DNA of 64,000 nucleotides. It comes from Pedobacter suwonensis (GTDB taxonomy: Bacteria; Bacteroidota; Bacteroidia; Sphingobacteriales; Sphingobacteriaceae). The first letter of the stretch is position 1. Every line of letters starts with the position of its first letter. The notes beneath the pieces were generated by a model. It was not told where the DNA came from. It saw only the letters and a list, made by a program, of their open reading frames with translations, and ran no database searches. The stretch spans positions 266,989 through 330,988 of the forward strand of contig NZ_FOJM01000001.1 of the NCBI RefSeq assembly GCF_900111825.1. Reading direction: 5' to 3'. Below, one piece after another: positions 37,657 through 47,366 of the stretch. A program made the position numbers and the translations under genes.

Positions 37657-39081
37657 TTATGCCTTTAACAAGGCAGGTTTCTCATGATACGTTTTCCAGA
37701 GCAATTCTCCGAATAGCGTATTCGACCAGGCGAACCAGGCTCTTGTAAAGTTGGCTGGATTATCTTTGTTGAACGACTCGTGCATAAAACCTTTGCCTGC
37801 GTGTGTTTTGCGCAAAGTATCTATACAATATTTAATCTCGGCATCATCTTTAGAAGTAAGTGCACGCATGGTAATGCTCATTGGCCAGATCATGTCTTGC
37901 CCCGCGTGTGGCCCACCAATACCTTCGGCCGCTGTGCCTTTAAAAAAATATGGATTATCTTTAGAAAGGGCAAATTTTCTGGTGTTCTGATAAATCGGAT
38001 CTTCAATTTTCATCGCGCCCAGATAAGGCAAACTCAATAAACTGGGTACATTTGAATCGTCCATTAAGTAAGAACTTCCAAAACCATCTACCTCAAAAGC
38101 ATAAATTTTGCCATATTTAGGGTGGTTTACGATGGCATGTTTTTGAAGCGCAGCATTTACCTCGTTGGCCAGATTTAATAAATTACTTTCTAAAGTTTTA
38201 TCGCTGTTTAGCGCTTTAATCATCTCTGCAGCCTGCTTTAAGCTTGATACCGCAAAGAAGTTTGAAGGAACCAGAAATGGAAAAATAGTGGCGTCATCAC
38301 TCGGGCGGAAAGCAGAACAGATCAAACCAACCGGATTTACCGGAAAACCGTAACCCGCCATGGGTAACGAATCGGTAGGTTGTGTGGTTTCCCGCTGGAA
38401 ATGATAAGGGCCTTTACCGGTTTTGCGCTGTTGCTCTTTAAAAGTTTTCAACGTAGCCTCAATTCCTTTTTTCCAATCGGCATCGAAAGGGGTTTTATCA
38501 CCTGTCTTTTTCCAATAATGATAAGCCAAACGGATCGGGTAACACAATGAATCGATTTCCCACTTGCGCTCGTGTACGCCTGGCTGCATAGCGGTTTTAT
38601 CGGTCTTCCACTCTCCCACTTTATTGGCATCACCATAAAAAGCATTGGCATAAGGATCTTTTAAAATACATTTGGTTTGGTGAATAATTACACCGGCAAT
38701 TAGCTTTTTTAGTGGCTCGTCTTCATTTACAAATTGCAGGTAAGGCCAAACCTGGGCTGAACTATCGCGTAGCCACATGGCATCAATGTCGCCTGTAATT
38801 ACATAGGTATCTGGTCTGCCATCTTTTTCTTCATGATAAACCGTTGTATCTAAAGTATTTGGAAAACAATTTTCAAACAGCCATGCTAATTCGGGATTCT
38901 TAACATTTGACCTGAAGGTGTTAATGGCTGCGTCTACCGCTTTACTTTTAAAATGTCGTTTTGCAGCAGCTACGCGTACCACAGGAAATTCGGGCGCCAG
39001 ATTAGCGGCGAAAGAAAATTTTGATGCAACAACGCCTGCTCCTAATAAGCCAGTGTTTTGTATAAATGTCCTTCTTTTCAT
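37657..39081 (-). CDS. GH125 exo-alpha-1,6-mannosidase
   Basis: This 474-residue protein has a Tat-like start (MKRRTFIQNTGLLGAG) so it is probably exported folded. The GH125 (DUF1237) signature TYVITGDIDAMWLRDSSAQ (about 93-111) with its Asp residues is present, followed by ERKWEIDSLCYPIRLAYHYW, FRPSDDATIFPFLVPSN, and GGPHAGQDMIWPMSI. GH125 enzymes trim alpha-1,6-linked mannose from N-glycan cores. With GH92 and the glycosylasparaginase at 61.5 kb the strain seems able to process N-glycans. Confidence 0.95.
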   Translation of the reverse strand: MKRRTFIQNTGLLGAGVVASKFSFAANLAPEFPVVRVAAAKRHFKSKAVDAAINTFRSNVKNPELAWLFENCFPNTLDTTVYHEEKDGRPDTYVITGDIDAMWLRDSSAQVWPYLQFVNEDEPLKKLIAGVIIHQTKCILKDPYANAFYGDANKVGEWKTDKTAMQPGVHERKWEIDSLCYPIRLAYHYWKKTGDKTPFDADWKKGIEATLKTFKEQQRKTGKGPYHFQRETTQPTDSLPMAGYGFPVNPVGLICSAFRPSDDATIFPFLVPSNFFAVSSLKQAAEMIKALNSDKTLESNLLNLANEVNAALQKHAIVNHPKYGKIYAFEVDGFGSSYLMDDSNVPSLLSLPYLGAMKIEDPIYQNTRKFALSKDNPYFFKGTAAEGIGGPHAGQDMIWPMSITMRALTSKDDAEIKYCIDTLRKTHAGKGFMHESFNKDNPANFTRAWFAWSNTLFGELLWKTYHEKPALLKA

Positions 39082-39352
39082 TATGATTAATTATGATATT
39101 TAGGTATAATTTTTAGTGATAGTGTTACGGTACCTCATAAATTCATATCACTTGCAGCGGTAAATATTATTCGGTTAGTCCTTAACAAATATTATCATAA
39201 TTTTTCGAACATCAAAATCAATATATTCAATTAAACTATTCCTAAATCGATTTTCTTATACAATATCTTGAATAGATTCAGCTTGTGTTCTTTTGCTAAG
39301 GTAACTAATTATAGATATAAAATAATATATTTAACTAACCAAGCCTAATTTT

Positions 39353-40540
39353 ATGGATGCTGATAACACTTCACTGTCTAAACGTATTTTATCTATTGAT
39401 ATACTACGTGGATTTGTAATGATTGTAATGGCGCTGGATCATACCAGAGATTTCTTTCATATTGGTGCGATGACAGCTGATCCGCTAAATCCTGAGAACA
39501 CCACGGGCCTGTTGTTTTTTACCCGCTGGATTACCCATTTCTGTGCACCCGTTTTTGTTTTCCTGTCAGGATTATCAGCTTATTTATCTGCACAACATAA
39601 AACGCCAGCTCAGGCGGCTTCATTTTTATTTAAACGGGGTTTATGGTTAATTTTTATTGAAATAGCAGTGGTATCGCTCGGTCTTACCTTTAACCTGCAA
39701 TACAACTTTATTATTTTACAGGTAATCTGGGCAACTGGCTGGAGCATGATCTTCCTGGCATTGGCAAGCCGTATCTCTTATCAAAGCGTAGTCGTCATCG
39801 GCTATATTCTGGTTTTTGGACACAATCTTTTTGATTTATTGCCCAAACCAGCCGATCAAACAGCCGGATTGATTTTGAAAGTATTTTTTACTGCTTCTGG
39901 AACGGTTGTACCATTATCCAGCAATCATTTAGTCGGTATTTTTTATGCCATCCTGCCCTGGACAGGCATTATGTTTTTAGGTTATGGGATTGGCGCATGG
40001 TATAAAAAAGAATATGCTAAAGAACTCAGAAAGCGAAAACTACTGGTTGCCGGAATATTAACAATATTATTGTTTATTACCTTGAGGCTCATCAATATTT
40101 ACGGCGATCCGGCACCGCGTAAGGAGTATCGTGATTTCTTTAAGAACCTGTTGTCCTTTTTTAACGTAAGCAAATATCCTCCCTCCTTGCAATACACAGC
40201 CATGACATTGGGCCCAGCACTGCTATTTTTGGCGCTTATCGAAAAAACAGCTAATTGGTTTACGAAGATCAACGCCGTATACGGCGCTGTACCTTTCTTT
40301 TATTATGTGATACATTTTTATTTATTGCATATACTCCTGGTGATGGCATTTTTTGCCACAGGGCATAGCGAAAAAGAAATTATGCAGGTTCCGTTTTTAT
40401 TTAGGCCGGCAGCTTTTGGATTTGGTTTACCTGCTGTTTATTTGATATGGATCTGTGTGGTAGCTTCTTTGTACCTTCCCTGCAGGTGGTTTAAAAGATA
40501 CAAGCAAACACACAGGCAATGGTGGTTGAGTTATATTTAA
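39353..40540 (+). CDS. DUF1624-family membrane protein (HGSNAT-like)
   Basis: The 395-residue integral membrane protein has about ten hydrophobic helices. The N-terminal RILSIDILRGFVMIVMALDHTRDF is typical of DUF1624/heparan-alpha-glucosaminide acetyltransferase-like proteins (R-x2-S-x-D-x2-RG and an active-site-like His in DHTRD). The lysosomal homologue transfers acetyl groups across a membrane; bacterial members may acetylate envelope or imported sugars. The function here is inferred from the family only. Confidence 0.85.
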   Translation: MDADNTSLSKRILSIDILRGFVMIVMALDHTRDFFHIGAMTADPLNPENTTGLLFFTRWITHFCAPVFVFLSGLSAYLSAQHKTPAQAASFLFKRGLWLIFIEIAVVSLGLTFNLQYNFIILQVIWATGWSMIFLALASRISYQSVVVIGYILVFGHNLFDLLPKPADQTAGLILKVFFTASGTVVPLSSNHLVGIFYAILPWTGIMFLGYGIGAWYKKEYAKELRKRKLLVAGILTILLFITLRLINIYGDPAPRKEYRDFFKNLLSFFNVSKYPPSLQYTAMTLGPALLFLALIEKTANWFTKINAVYGAVPFFYYVIHFYLLHILLVMAFFATGHSEKEIMQVPFLFRPAAFGFGLPAVYLIWICVVASLYLPCRWFKRYKQTHRQWWLSYI

Positions 40541-40565
40541 TTTTTTTTTTAACTTGAGGTGTGAT

Positions 40566-41033
40566 TTATTTCAAGTTCAGCAAAGTATTTTTCAGTTCCG
40601 CTTCGGTAAATTCTTTTTCATAAAGTTGCCTTGATTTTTGGTTTACAAACAAGGTAGCAGGAATAGCGCCCGACCATTTTTTGTCGATCCGTTCTGTATA
40701 CTGTTGCTGACCAGGCTCATTTAAAAGATATACTTCCGCATTGATTTGATTACGCTGTACAAATGGAATAACTTCTTTTTGCAGTTTTGATTTAAAATCC
40801 AGGCTTACCAAAATTACTTTCACCGGTTTCTTTATATTAGCTAACCGTAGTTTCTCAAAATTCGGCAATTCGGCTACGCATGGCGAGCACCAGGTTGCCC
40901 AGAAATTGATGACGTAGGTGGTATCTTTTCCATTGGCAATGCGTTTATCCAGTTCATTTAGGGTGAGTAATTTTACTTGTGCATTAGTAGCATAAGTTAT
41001 TAAAGAAAAACCGATTATGAGGAGTATGCGCAT
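40566..41033 (-). CDS. TlpA-like thioredoxin, exported
   Basis: The 155-residue protein has a short signal peptide (MRILLIIGFSLITYATNAQ) and a thioredoxin domain with redox site NFWATWCSPCVAELP (about 44-58; CxxC) and a cis-Pro-like GAIPATLFVN. It likely works as a periplasmic thiol-disulfide reductase. Its end is convergent with the DUF1624 gene, where aacttga/tcaagtt arms flank the gap and may form a terminator. Confidence 0.9.
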   Translation of the reverse strand: MRILLIIGFSLITYATNAQVKLLTLNELDKRIANGKDTTYVINFWATWCSPCVAELPNFEKLRLANIKKPVKVILVSLDFKSKLQKEVIPFVQRNQINAEVYLLNEPGQQQYTERIDKKWSGAIPATLFVNQKSRQLYEKEFTEAELKNTLLNLK

Positions 41034-41066
41034 GATAACGAAATTTTAGTGGATTGTTGTTTTACA

Positions 41067-41220
41067 TTCCGTCACCCTGAACGGTTGTTCTTCATTTCCG
41101 TGCAGGCGGGGATCTTAATGAAGCCTGTTAAGCGTCTGTGATTCTTGGATCGGTTGGTAGTTGAGAACAGATATTAAAAATTTCTCCATTTCGTTGCACT
41201 TCAGTCCAAATGACGACAGC
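41067..41220. repeat. GTCA-bounded interspersed repeat
   Basis: The stretch starts gtcaccctgaacggttgttc and ends with the complement of gtcatttggactgaagtg and caacgaaatggagaaat. The two ends are opposite-orientation versions of the GTCAT...GAAATC element. It fills the gap between two minus-strand genes. Confidence 0.55.
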
Positions 41221-41222
41221 TA

Positions 41223-41720
41223 TCAATTAACCGATCCGGATTTAACCAAAACCTTTTGATAAGCAGGTAATGTTAAATCATCTACAATTACCCCTCGTGT
41301 GGTACTGGCATGTACAAAAAAACCATTATTGAGGTAAACGCCAACATGGTCTACATCGTTTCCACCAAAAGAGAAAAACACAAGATCGCCCTCTTTCAGG
41401 TTATCGATATCTTTTCTTCTGACCACATTGGCCTGCTCGCGAGAAATACGTGGCAGCGTAACCCCAAATATTTCTTTCTCCAATAAGAATGCAAAACCGG
41501 AACAATCAATCCCATTCTTATCTAATCCGCCAAAACGGTACCTCACTCCTGTCCAATCGGTAATAAAACGATAAAGCGATTTGCTTTTTAAATTAGCCAT
41601 CGCATCAGCCGCCTGTGCTGCTTTCGTATCACTTTTAACCGTGTATTTTCTTGTTCCGCAGGATGTTATAATGATGGAGAGCATTAAAATTAAAGAATAA
41701 CAATATTTAGTTTTTATCAT
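41223..41720 (-). CDS. NlpC/P60 peptidoglycan endopeptidase lipoprotein
   Basis: The 165-residue protein has a lipoprotein signal (ILMLSIIITSC) and an NlpC/P60 domain. The catalytic Cys is in NGIDCSGFAFLL, with His in NDVDHVGVYL and a polar third residue in FFVHAST. YRFGG before the Cys is typical. It probably cleaves the gamma-D-Glu-diamino acid bond in peptidoglycan stem peptides at the outer membrane side. Confidence 0.95.
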   Translation of the reverse strand: MIKTKYCYSLILMLSIIITSCGTRKYTVKSDTKAAQAADAMANLKSKSLYRFITDWTGVRYRFGGLDKNGIDCSGFAFLLEKEIFGVTLPRISREQANVVRRKDIDNLKEGDLVFFSFGGNDVDHVGVYLNNGFFVHASTTRGVIVDDLTLPAYQKVLVKSGSVN

Positions 41721-41806
41721 ATTTTTTAATTCTTTTGGTCACACAATCAGACAGATAGCTATCATACCAATCCTACCAACATCTATGTTCAGGTTTTTAC
41801 CTGTCG

Positions 41807-44419
41807 TTAATTTTTTATTAACCGCTGTATTTCGTCTAATTTTAACAGTGCCTCAACAGGAGTTAACGCATTTACATCTAAATTATTTAAAGTATCACGT
41901 ATTTTCACCAAAATCGGATCATCAATGGCAAACATCTGTAACTGGTAAGCCTGGTTTTGTACTTTTTTAATGCTATCTTTTATGCTTTGCCCTTCTGTAC
42001 GGTCTATTTCTAATTTTTTAAGAATCTCATTCGCACGGCCTATTAATTTTGTCGGCATACCGGCCATTTTTGCCACATGTATACCAAAGCTATGTTCACT
42101 ACCACCAGGTATAAGTTTTCTTAAGAAAATTACCTTATTGCTCATTTCTTTTACCGATACATTAAAGTTTTTAATGCGGGGCATGGTATTGGCCAGTTCG
42201 TTTAGCTCATGGTAGTGCGTAGCAAATAAGGTTTTAGGTCGGGCCGTTGGATGCTGATGCAGAAATTCAGCAATTGCCCAGGCAATCGAAATACCATCAT
42301 ATGTACTCGTTCCGCGACCAATTTCATCAAGCAGGATCAAACTATCATCAGAGATATTGTTCAGGATACTTGCCGTCTCGTTCATTTCTACCATAAACGT
42401 ACTTTCTCCTGAAGAGATGTTATCAGATGCTCCCACACGGGTAAAAATCTTATCCACTATGCCTACTTCTGCATCTTTTGCCGGCACAAAGGAACCCATC
42501 TGTGCCATTAATACAATTAATGCTGTTTGCCTTAAAATGGCTGATTTACCCGCCATGTTAGGACCGGTAATCATGATGATCTGCTGACTTTCGGTATCAA
42601 GATATACATCGTTGGTGATGTATTCTGTACCAACAGGCAATTGTTTTTCAATTACCGGGTGGCGGCCACCTTTAATATCGAGCACTTTGTTTTGGGTAAC
42701 CTTTGGTTTGTTATAATGGTTTTTAGCTGCCAGTTGAGCAAAACACAGCAAACAATCAAGCTGTGCGATGAGATATGAATCAAGCTGGATGGGTTTGATG
42801 TAACTCGCCGTTTCATACATCAGTTCGTTGTACAAACGGATTTCGATGGCCTGTATCTTTTCTTCAGCACCTAAAATCTGATCTTCATACTCCTTCAGCT
42901 CGGGCGTGATGTATCGTTCCGCATTTACCAAGGTCTGCTTACGGATCCAGCCATCGGGTACCTTATCTTTATGGGTATGGGTAACTTCTAAATAATAACC
43001 AAATACATTATTGAAGGCTATTTTCAAAGATGGGATACCTGTTGCTTCTGCTTCCCGCTTCTGAATCTGAACCAGGTAATCTTTCCCGCCAAAAGCAATT
43101 TTGCGCAAACGGTCTAAATCTTCGTCAACCCCGTCGGCAATTACATTTCCTTTAATCAGCAATGCTGGTGGTTCGGCCTGTAATTCCTTTTCTATTCGTT
43201 CCCGGATGGCTAAACATGGATTTAACTGATCTGCTATTTTAATCAGGAAAGGATTTTTAGAATCTGCAGCAAGTTTTTTAACGGCTTCAATGTGGTAAAG
43301 TGCACGTTTTAAAGCCACCAATTCCCTCGGGCCAACCCGTTGTAAACCAACTTTGGAAATTAAACGTTCTAAATCGCCTATCTGTTTAATGTGCGATAGA
43401 AATTCTTCCTGTAATGTTTCGTTTGCCACAAAATATTCTACCATGCCCAAGCGTTCCTGAATGGGTTTCAGCTCTTTTAATGGCATAATAATCCACTTCT
43501 GTAACAAACGTGCGCCCATTGGGGTACAGGTATGATCCAGAATATCAAAAAGAGTGACTGCATTATCGTTAGGCGAATTCACCAATTCCAGGTTTCGGAT
43601 GGTAAAACGGTCGAGCCACATGTAACGGTCCTCCTCAATGCGGCTAATGGAAGTAATGTGCTGCAGGTTGCGGTGTTCAGTTTCACCTAAATAATGTAAA
43701 ATAACACCAGCAGCAACAATTCCGCTTTGTAAACGATCGATACCGAAACCTTTTAATGACGAAACTTCAAAATGTTTCATCAGGGTTTCGTTTCCAAAAT
43801 CAGTGGTAAATGGCCATTCGTCTAAGCCAAAGGTGTAAAAACGGTCGCCAAAGTTTTCGGTAAAGGCTTGTCGCTTTGATTTTTGAAAGATCACTTCTGT
43901 AGGCTTAAAACCCTGCAGAAGTTTATCGATATAATCGCTATTGCCTTGCGCAATTAAAAATTCGCCTGTAGATATATCTAAAAATGAAACACCCAATTGT
44001 GTTTTATCGAAAAAAACGCAGGCCAGGAAATTGTTCGATTTCTGGTTTACAATATTGTCGCCGTAAGCTACGCCTGGCGTAACCAGCTCTGTTACACCTC
44101 GTTTTACAATGGTTTTTGTTGTTTTAGGATCTTCAAGCTGATCGCAAATGGCAACGCGCTGCCCCGCCCTGACCAGTTTCGATAAATAATTATCTAAAGA
44201 ATGGTGCGGAAAACCGGCCAGTTCTAACGCACCACCATTGGGGCCAGTACCTCTTCTGGTTAATACGATGCCTAAAATCTGTGCCGTTTTAATGGCGTCT
44301 TCGCCAAAGGTTTCATAAAAATCGCCAACCCTAAATAGTAAAAGTGCACCCGGGTACTTCGCTTTTATCGCGTTGTACTGCTGCATTAACGGGGTTTCTT
44401 TATTCGTGTCTTTAGCCAA
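41807..44419 (-). CDS. mutS: DNA mismatch repair protein MutS
   Basis: The 870-residue protein has all MutS domains: mismatch-binding N-domain with the Phe-x-Glu motif ([16 protein letters not shown], about 26-41), connector, core and clamp domains ([14 protein letters not shown]), and the C-terminal ABC ATPase with Walker [14 protein letters not shown] (about 618), Walker [16 protein letters not shown] and the ATHYHEL switch. It recognises base mismatches and works with MutL. The start is divergent to the HPF-like gene, with a repeat array between. Confidence 0.98.
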   Translation of the reverse strand: MAKDTNKETPLMQQYNAIKAKYPGALLLFRVGDFYETFGEDAIKTAQILGIVLTRRGTGPNGGALELAGFPHHSLDNYLSKLVRAGQRVAICDQLEDPKTTKTIVKRGVTELVTPGVAYGDNIVNQKSNNFLACVFFDKTQLGVSFLDISTGEFLIAQGNSDYIDKLLQGFKPTEVIFQKSKRQAFTENFGDRFYTFGLDEWPFTTDFGNETLMKHFEVSSLKGFGIDRLQSGIVAAGVILHYLGETEHRNLQHITSISRIEEDRYMWLDRFTIRNLELVNSPNDNAVTLFDILDHTCTPMGARLLQKWIIMPLKELKPIQERLGMVEYFVANETLQEEFLSHIKQIGDLERLISKVGLQRVGPRELVALKRALYHIEAVKKLAADSKNPFLIKIADQLNPCLAIRERIEKELQAEPPALLIKGNVIADGVDEDLDRLRKIAFGGKDYLVQIQKREAEATGIPSLKIAFNNVFGYYLEVTHTHKDKVPDGWIRKQTLVNAERYITPELKEYEDQILGAEEKIQAIEIRLYNELMYETASYIKPIQLDSYLIAQLDCLLCFAQLAAKNHYNKPKVTQNKVLDIKGGRHPVIEKQLPVGTEYITNDVYLDTESQQIIMITGPNMAGKSAILRQTALIVLMAQMGSFVPAKDAEVGIVDKIFTRVGASDNISSGESTFMVEMNETASILNNISDDSLILLDEIGRGTSTYDGISIAWAIAEFLHQHPTARPKTLFATHYHELNELANTMPRIKNFNVSVKEMSNKVIFLRKLIPGGSEHSFGIHVAKMAGMPTKLIGRANEILKKLEIDRTEGQSIKDSIKKVQNQAYQLQMFAIDDPILVKIRDTLNNLDVNALTPVEALLKLDEIQRLIKN

Positions 44420-44577
44420 AACTGAAATGAATTTACAAAAGCCATAAAGATAACACGAATAAGCATTTTACCGCTGTTTTGTTGAAAAGTTGAAAGATTG
44501 TTTAAAAGCCAGGGTTGATCAGTTAACTTTAACCTCATCATCGTTTTCTTCCATCAACGGTTAACTATCATTCGAAA

Positions 44578-45250
44578 ATCAAGGGTTCTGTACATTTGGG
44601 GTAACGCAATCCTGCTCCGCTTGTAGTCCCTTCTTTTTAATCGGGAGCTACCGCTTCAATCAGATTTAGTCACAATGGTCTGTTTTAACCCAAGTGCATA
44701 ATAATTTTCTTTTGTCAACAGTTAACCAATTTATATGATTAAACAATTGCCATTATTTGGAAATGAAGGTTTCTGTGCATTTGGGATAGTGTAGTCCTGT
44801 TATCCGCTTTACTTCGCTGCGCTCGTGTTCGCTCCTACCAGGTTTAGGTACAATGGTCTGTTTTAATCCGGTTATACAATAAATTCGGCACTTACACAGT
44901 TAACCAACTTATACGATTAAACAATTGCCATTATCTGGAAATGGAGGTTTCTGTGCATTTGGGGTAGTGTAGTCCTGTGTTATACGCTTTACTTCGTTGC
45001 ACTCGTGTTCGCTCCCACCAGGTTTAGCTACAATGGTCTGTTTTAACCCAGTTATATAATAGATCTGGTAGTTATACAGTTAACCATTTATACGATTAAA
45101 CAACTGCCATTATTTGGAAATGGAGGTTTCTGTGCATTTGGGATAGTGTAGTCCTGTTATCCGCTTTACTTCGCTGCGCTCGTGTTCGCTCCTACCAGGT
45201 TTAGATACAATGGTCTGTACTAACCCAATTGTATAATAGATCTGGTACCT
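44578..45250. repeat. Four tandem copies of a ~180-bp repeat
   Basis: The anchor ttctgtgcat (or ttctgtacat in copy 1) begins at 44586, 44771, 44949 and 45128, giving spacings of 185, 178 and 179 bp. Copies 2-4 are close relatives; copy 1 is diverged. Each contains atagtgtagtcctgttatcc, a purine/pyrimidine block (acttcgctgcgctcgtgttc), ggtttaggtacaatggtctg and a gttaacc...aattgccatt tail. The array fills most of the 934-bp divergent gap between mutS and the HPF-like gene, where no gene is supported. Confidence 0.9.
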
Positions 45251-45353
45251 ATGATACAATTAACCAATTAATACAATTAATCAGTTAACCCATAGAAACA
45301 ATTACCCTGGTCATGTGTTAACTTTATATAAATTTTAACCTAATTTTTTAATT

Positions 45354-45668
45354 ATGACGATCCAACTGAACACCGACAAGAATTTAACCATACATCAGGA
45401 ATACGAAGAAAAAATCAACACTCAGTTAAATGAAGGCCTGAGCAGGTTTAGCGATCTGATTACGCGTTTAGAAGTTCATCTTTCTGATGAGAACGGTAGT
45501 AAAGATGGTCTGGATGATAAAAGATGTTTGCTAGAGGCCAGAATAACCGGAAAAGATCCAATTGCAGTAACTAACCTAGGTAATACGTACGATTTAGCCA
45601 TCACAGGCGCCTTAACAAAACTAAAAAGTGCTTTAGAAAAAGTGGCAGGAAAAATGAAAGCACATTAA
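45354..45668 (+). CDS. HPF/RaiA-like ribosome-associated protein
   Basis: The 104-residue protein has the beta-alpha-beta layout of the S30AE/HPF group: TIQLNTDKNLTIHQEYEEKI, VHLSDENGSKDGLDDKRCLL, then a helix with GALTKLKSALEKV. The short length without a C-terminal dimerisation domain matches short HPF or YfiA-type proteins. Such proteins stabilise inactive ribosomes in stationary phase. It is a single gene followed by a hairpin repeat. Confidence 0.8.
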   Translation: MTIQLNTDKNLTIHQEYEEKINTQLNEGLSRFSDLITRLEVHLSDENGSKDGLDDKRCLLEARITGKDPIAVTNLGNTYDLAITGALTKLKSALEKVAGKMKAH

Positions 45669-45686
45669 TAGGTATAAATGTCATCC

Positions 45687-45740
45687 TGAGCCTGTCGAAG
45701 GACCTCTAAACGTATTTTATGAAGCGTTTCGACAGGCTCA
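45687..45740. terminator. TGAGCCTGTCGAA inverted repeat
   Basis: The 13-bp arms tgagcctgtcgaa (45687-45699) and ttcgacaggctca (45728-45740) enclose 28 nt. This is a common Bacteroidota interspersed inverted repeat; here it lies in a convergent gap before mqnA and may end transcripts on both strands. Confidence 0.6.
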
Positions 45741-45765
45741 ACGTGACAATCATTATTGTAGTTTT

Positions 45766-46506
45766 TTATAATTTAACTTTTTCTAATTCTTCTATATATT
45801 CCAAAAACAGATTCAAAGCTTTCTTTCTGTCTTCTGTCACATCAAATTGAAGTTTATGATAAAGATAATCTTCCAGATCGAAATTTGGCGATTCAGCTAA
45901 TTCCGCCAAAACTTCCTTTCTATGATCTAAACCAAACTTTAAAGCTGCATTAAATTCAGCTTTAAAATCTTCTGAAATCTCCTTATTAGCTACCCAAGCT
46001 GCATACATAAAAGGTAAGCCCGTAAGTTTTTTCCATTCCTCGCCCATATCATAAGCGTAGGCAAAATCATCTTTTTTACCAAAAGTCCTGTCGCCAATCA
46101 AAACAAAAGCATCTGTTTTTGCGTCAGGATCGGTAGTAAATTCTACCTCCTTTTTCCAATGAAATTTTAGCAATACTTTGGCTAAGTTATTTGAGGTACG
46201 CGAGTGGGCATCCAGCCTTAGCGTTTTAATTTCATTTGCCGGAACTTCACTAAAAATAAATACAGAATTTACGCCGCCATCACTACCTATACAGTAATCG
46301 GCCACAATATTGGCATTTGGAACCAAAGGAATAGCTGCGACAGGCATCAGGCCGATATCTGCCTGACCATTAATCACTTTTGCTGCGCAATCTGAAGGGA
46401 TATCTAAACTTAAATCAATCTTATTAATGATGTCCGAATGTGTTAATCCGTATATAAAAGCTTTTGTATTGGTGTAGGCAACCGCCGATATTTTAATCTT
46501 ATTCAA
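45766..46506 (-). CDS. mqnA: Chorismate dehydratase MqnA (futalosine pathway)
   Basis: The 246-residue protein has the periplasmic-binding-like fold of MqnA: an N-terminal IKISAVAYTNTKAFIYGL, the CAAKVINGQADIGLMPVAAI segment, LRLDAHSRTSNNLAKVLL and FVLIGDRTFGK. It converts chorismate to 3-enolpyruvylbenzoate, the first step of the futalosine route to menaquinone. mqnE lies two genes away, which supports the role. Confidence 0.93.
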   Translation of the reverse strand: MNKIKISAVAYTNTKAFIYGLTHSDIINKIDLSLDIPSDCAAKVINGQADIGLMPVAAIPLVPNANIVADYCIGSDGGVNSVFIFSEVPANEIKTLRLDAHSRTSNNLAKVLLKFHWKKEVEFTTDPDAKTDAFVLIGDRTFGKKDDFAYAYDMGEEWKKLTGLPFMYAAWVANKEISEDFKAEFNAALKFGLDHRKEVLAELAESPNFDLEDYLYHKLQFDVTEDRKKALNLFLEYIEELEKVKL

Positions 46507-46633
46507 GGTGTTATGTTTTGCGCTTCGCGTTTGGCGTTAAGCAAATTATTTAATTACTAAACAATCTTATGCTGGTTTGTTTTCTCAGAACGATTAACGC
46601 ACTTCGTTTCATGAAGGCACGAACCGGGGCCGT

Positions 46634-47263
46634 TTATTCTCCGATTACTAAACCGTCTAAATGTACTGCGCTGTTAAATTCGAGCACGGTAAATTTTCCA
46701 TCCTCAAAACCCATTTTGTACAACACGGTATTCTGATGTGGGAATTCAGTCATTTCGCTCAATGGTTTTCCTAGGAGTAAGCATAAAAAAACACGCATCG
46801 CCCGGCCATGCATACAAAGCAATACTGTTTTTTCCTCTGGTCGGGTCATTAAAACCTCCATGGGTTGTTTTAAACGTTCGTAAACATCCTGAACGCTTTC
46901 GCCACCTTCAAAATGCGCGGAATAATCTCCATTTTCCCAGCTTTGTAACATCTCACGAAAAGCCTCGCGTGCCTCTTCGGTATTGGGTTTTCCTTCCCAG
47001 ATACCCCATGCCAGCTCATCTAATCCCGAAAGTTTTTCCCACGGTAATTTAGCATCGATAAACTTCTGCACCGTTTGCCAGGTTCGTTTAAGATCGGATG
47101 TATAAATTTTATCAAAAGGAACATCCTTGTATTTTTGATAAAAAGCTTCAGCTTGCGCCCTTCCCAAATCATTTAGATCAGAATTTATACCCCTGCCCTG
47201 TACTATGCCCTGTCTGTTAAGTTCTGTTTCGCCGTGGCGTATGATGTATATTTCTTTAACCAT
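46634..47263 (-). CDS. Histidine phosphatase family protein (phosphoglycerate mutase-like)
   Basis: The 209-residue protein has the branch-1 motif IIRHGETELNRQG (7-19), a second Arg in YTSDLKRTWQT, a Glu region GIWEGKP and a second His in LLCMHGRAMRVF. It probably dephosphorylates a small metabolite. It sits between mqnA and mqnE on the same strand, so a link to that pathway is possible but unproven. Confidence 0.93.
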   Translation of the reverse strand: MVKEIYIIRHGETELNRQGIVQGRGINSDLNDLGRAQAEAFYQKYKDVPFDKIYTSDLKRTWQTVQKFIDAKLPWEKLSGLDELAWGIWEGKPNTEEAREAFREMLQSWENGDYSAHFEGGESVQDVYERLKQPMEVLMTRPEEKTVLLCMHGRAMRVFLCLLLGKPLSEMTEFPHQNTVLYKMGFEDGKFTVLEFNSAVHLDGLVIGE

Positions 47264-47366
47264 TAAATGGGATTTTTTGGATTATAAGATTGCAGGATTA
47301 ACATTTTTTATTTATTATTTTTTTGACTTTGCGAAAAGATCTTAAAATCCTATCATCATAACAATC

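Noticed and set aside
44578..45250. CRISPR array or phage attachment array
   Set aside because: The unit length is about 180 bp with no spacer structure and no integrase or cas gene nearby.
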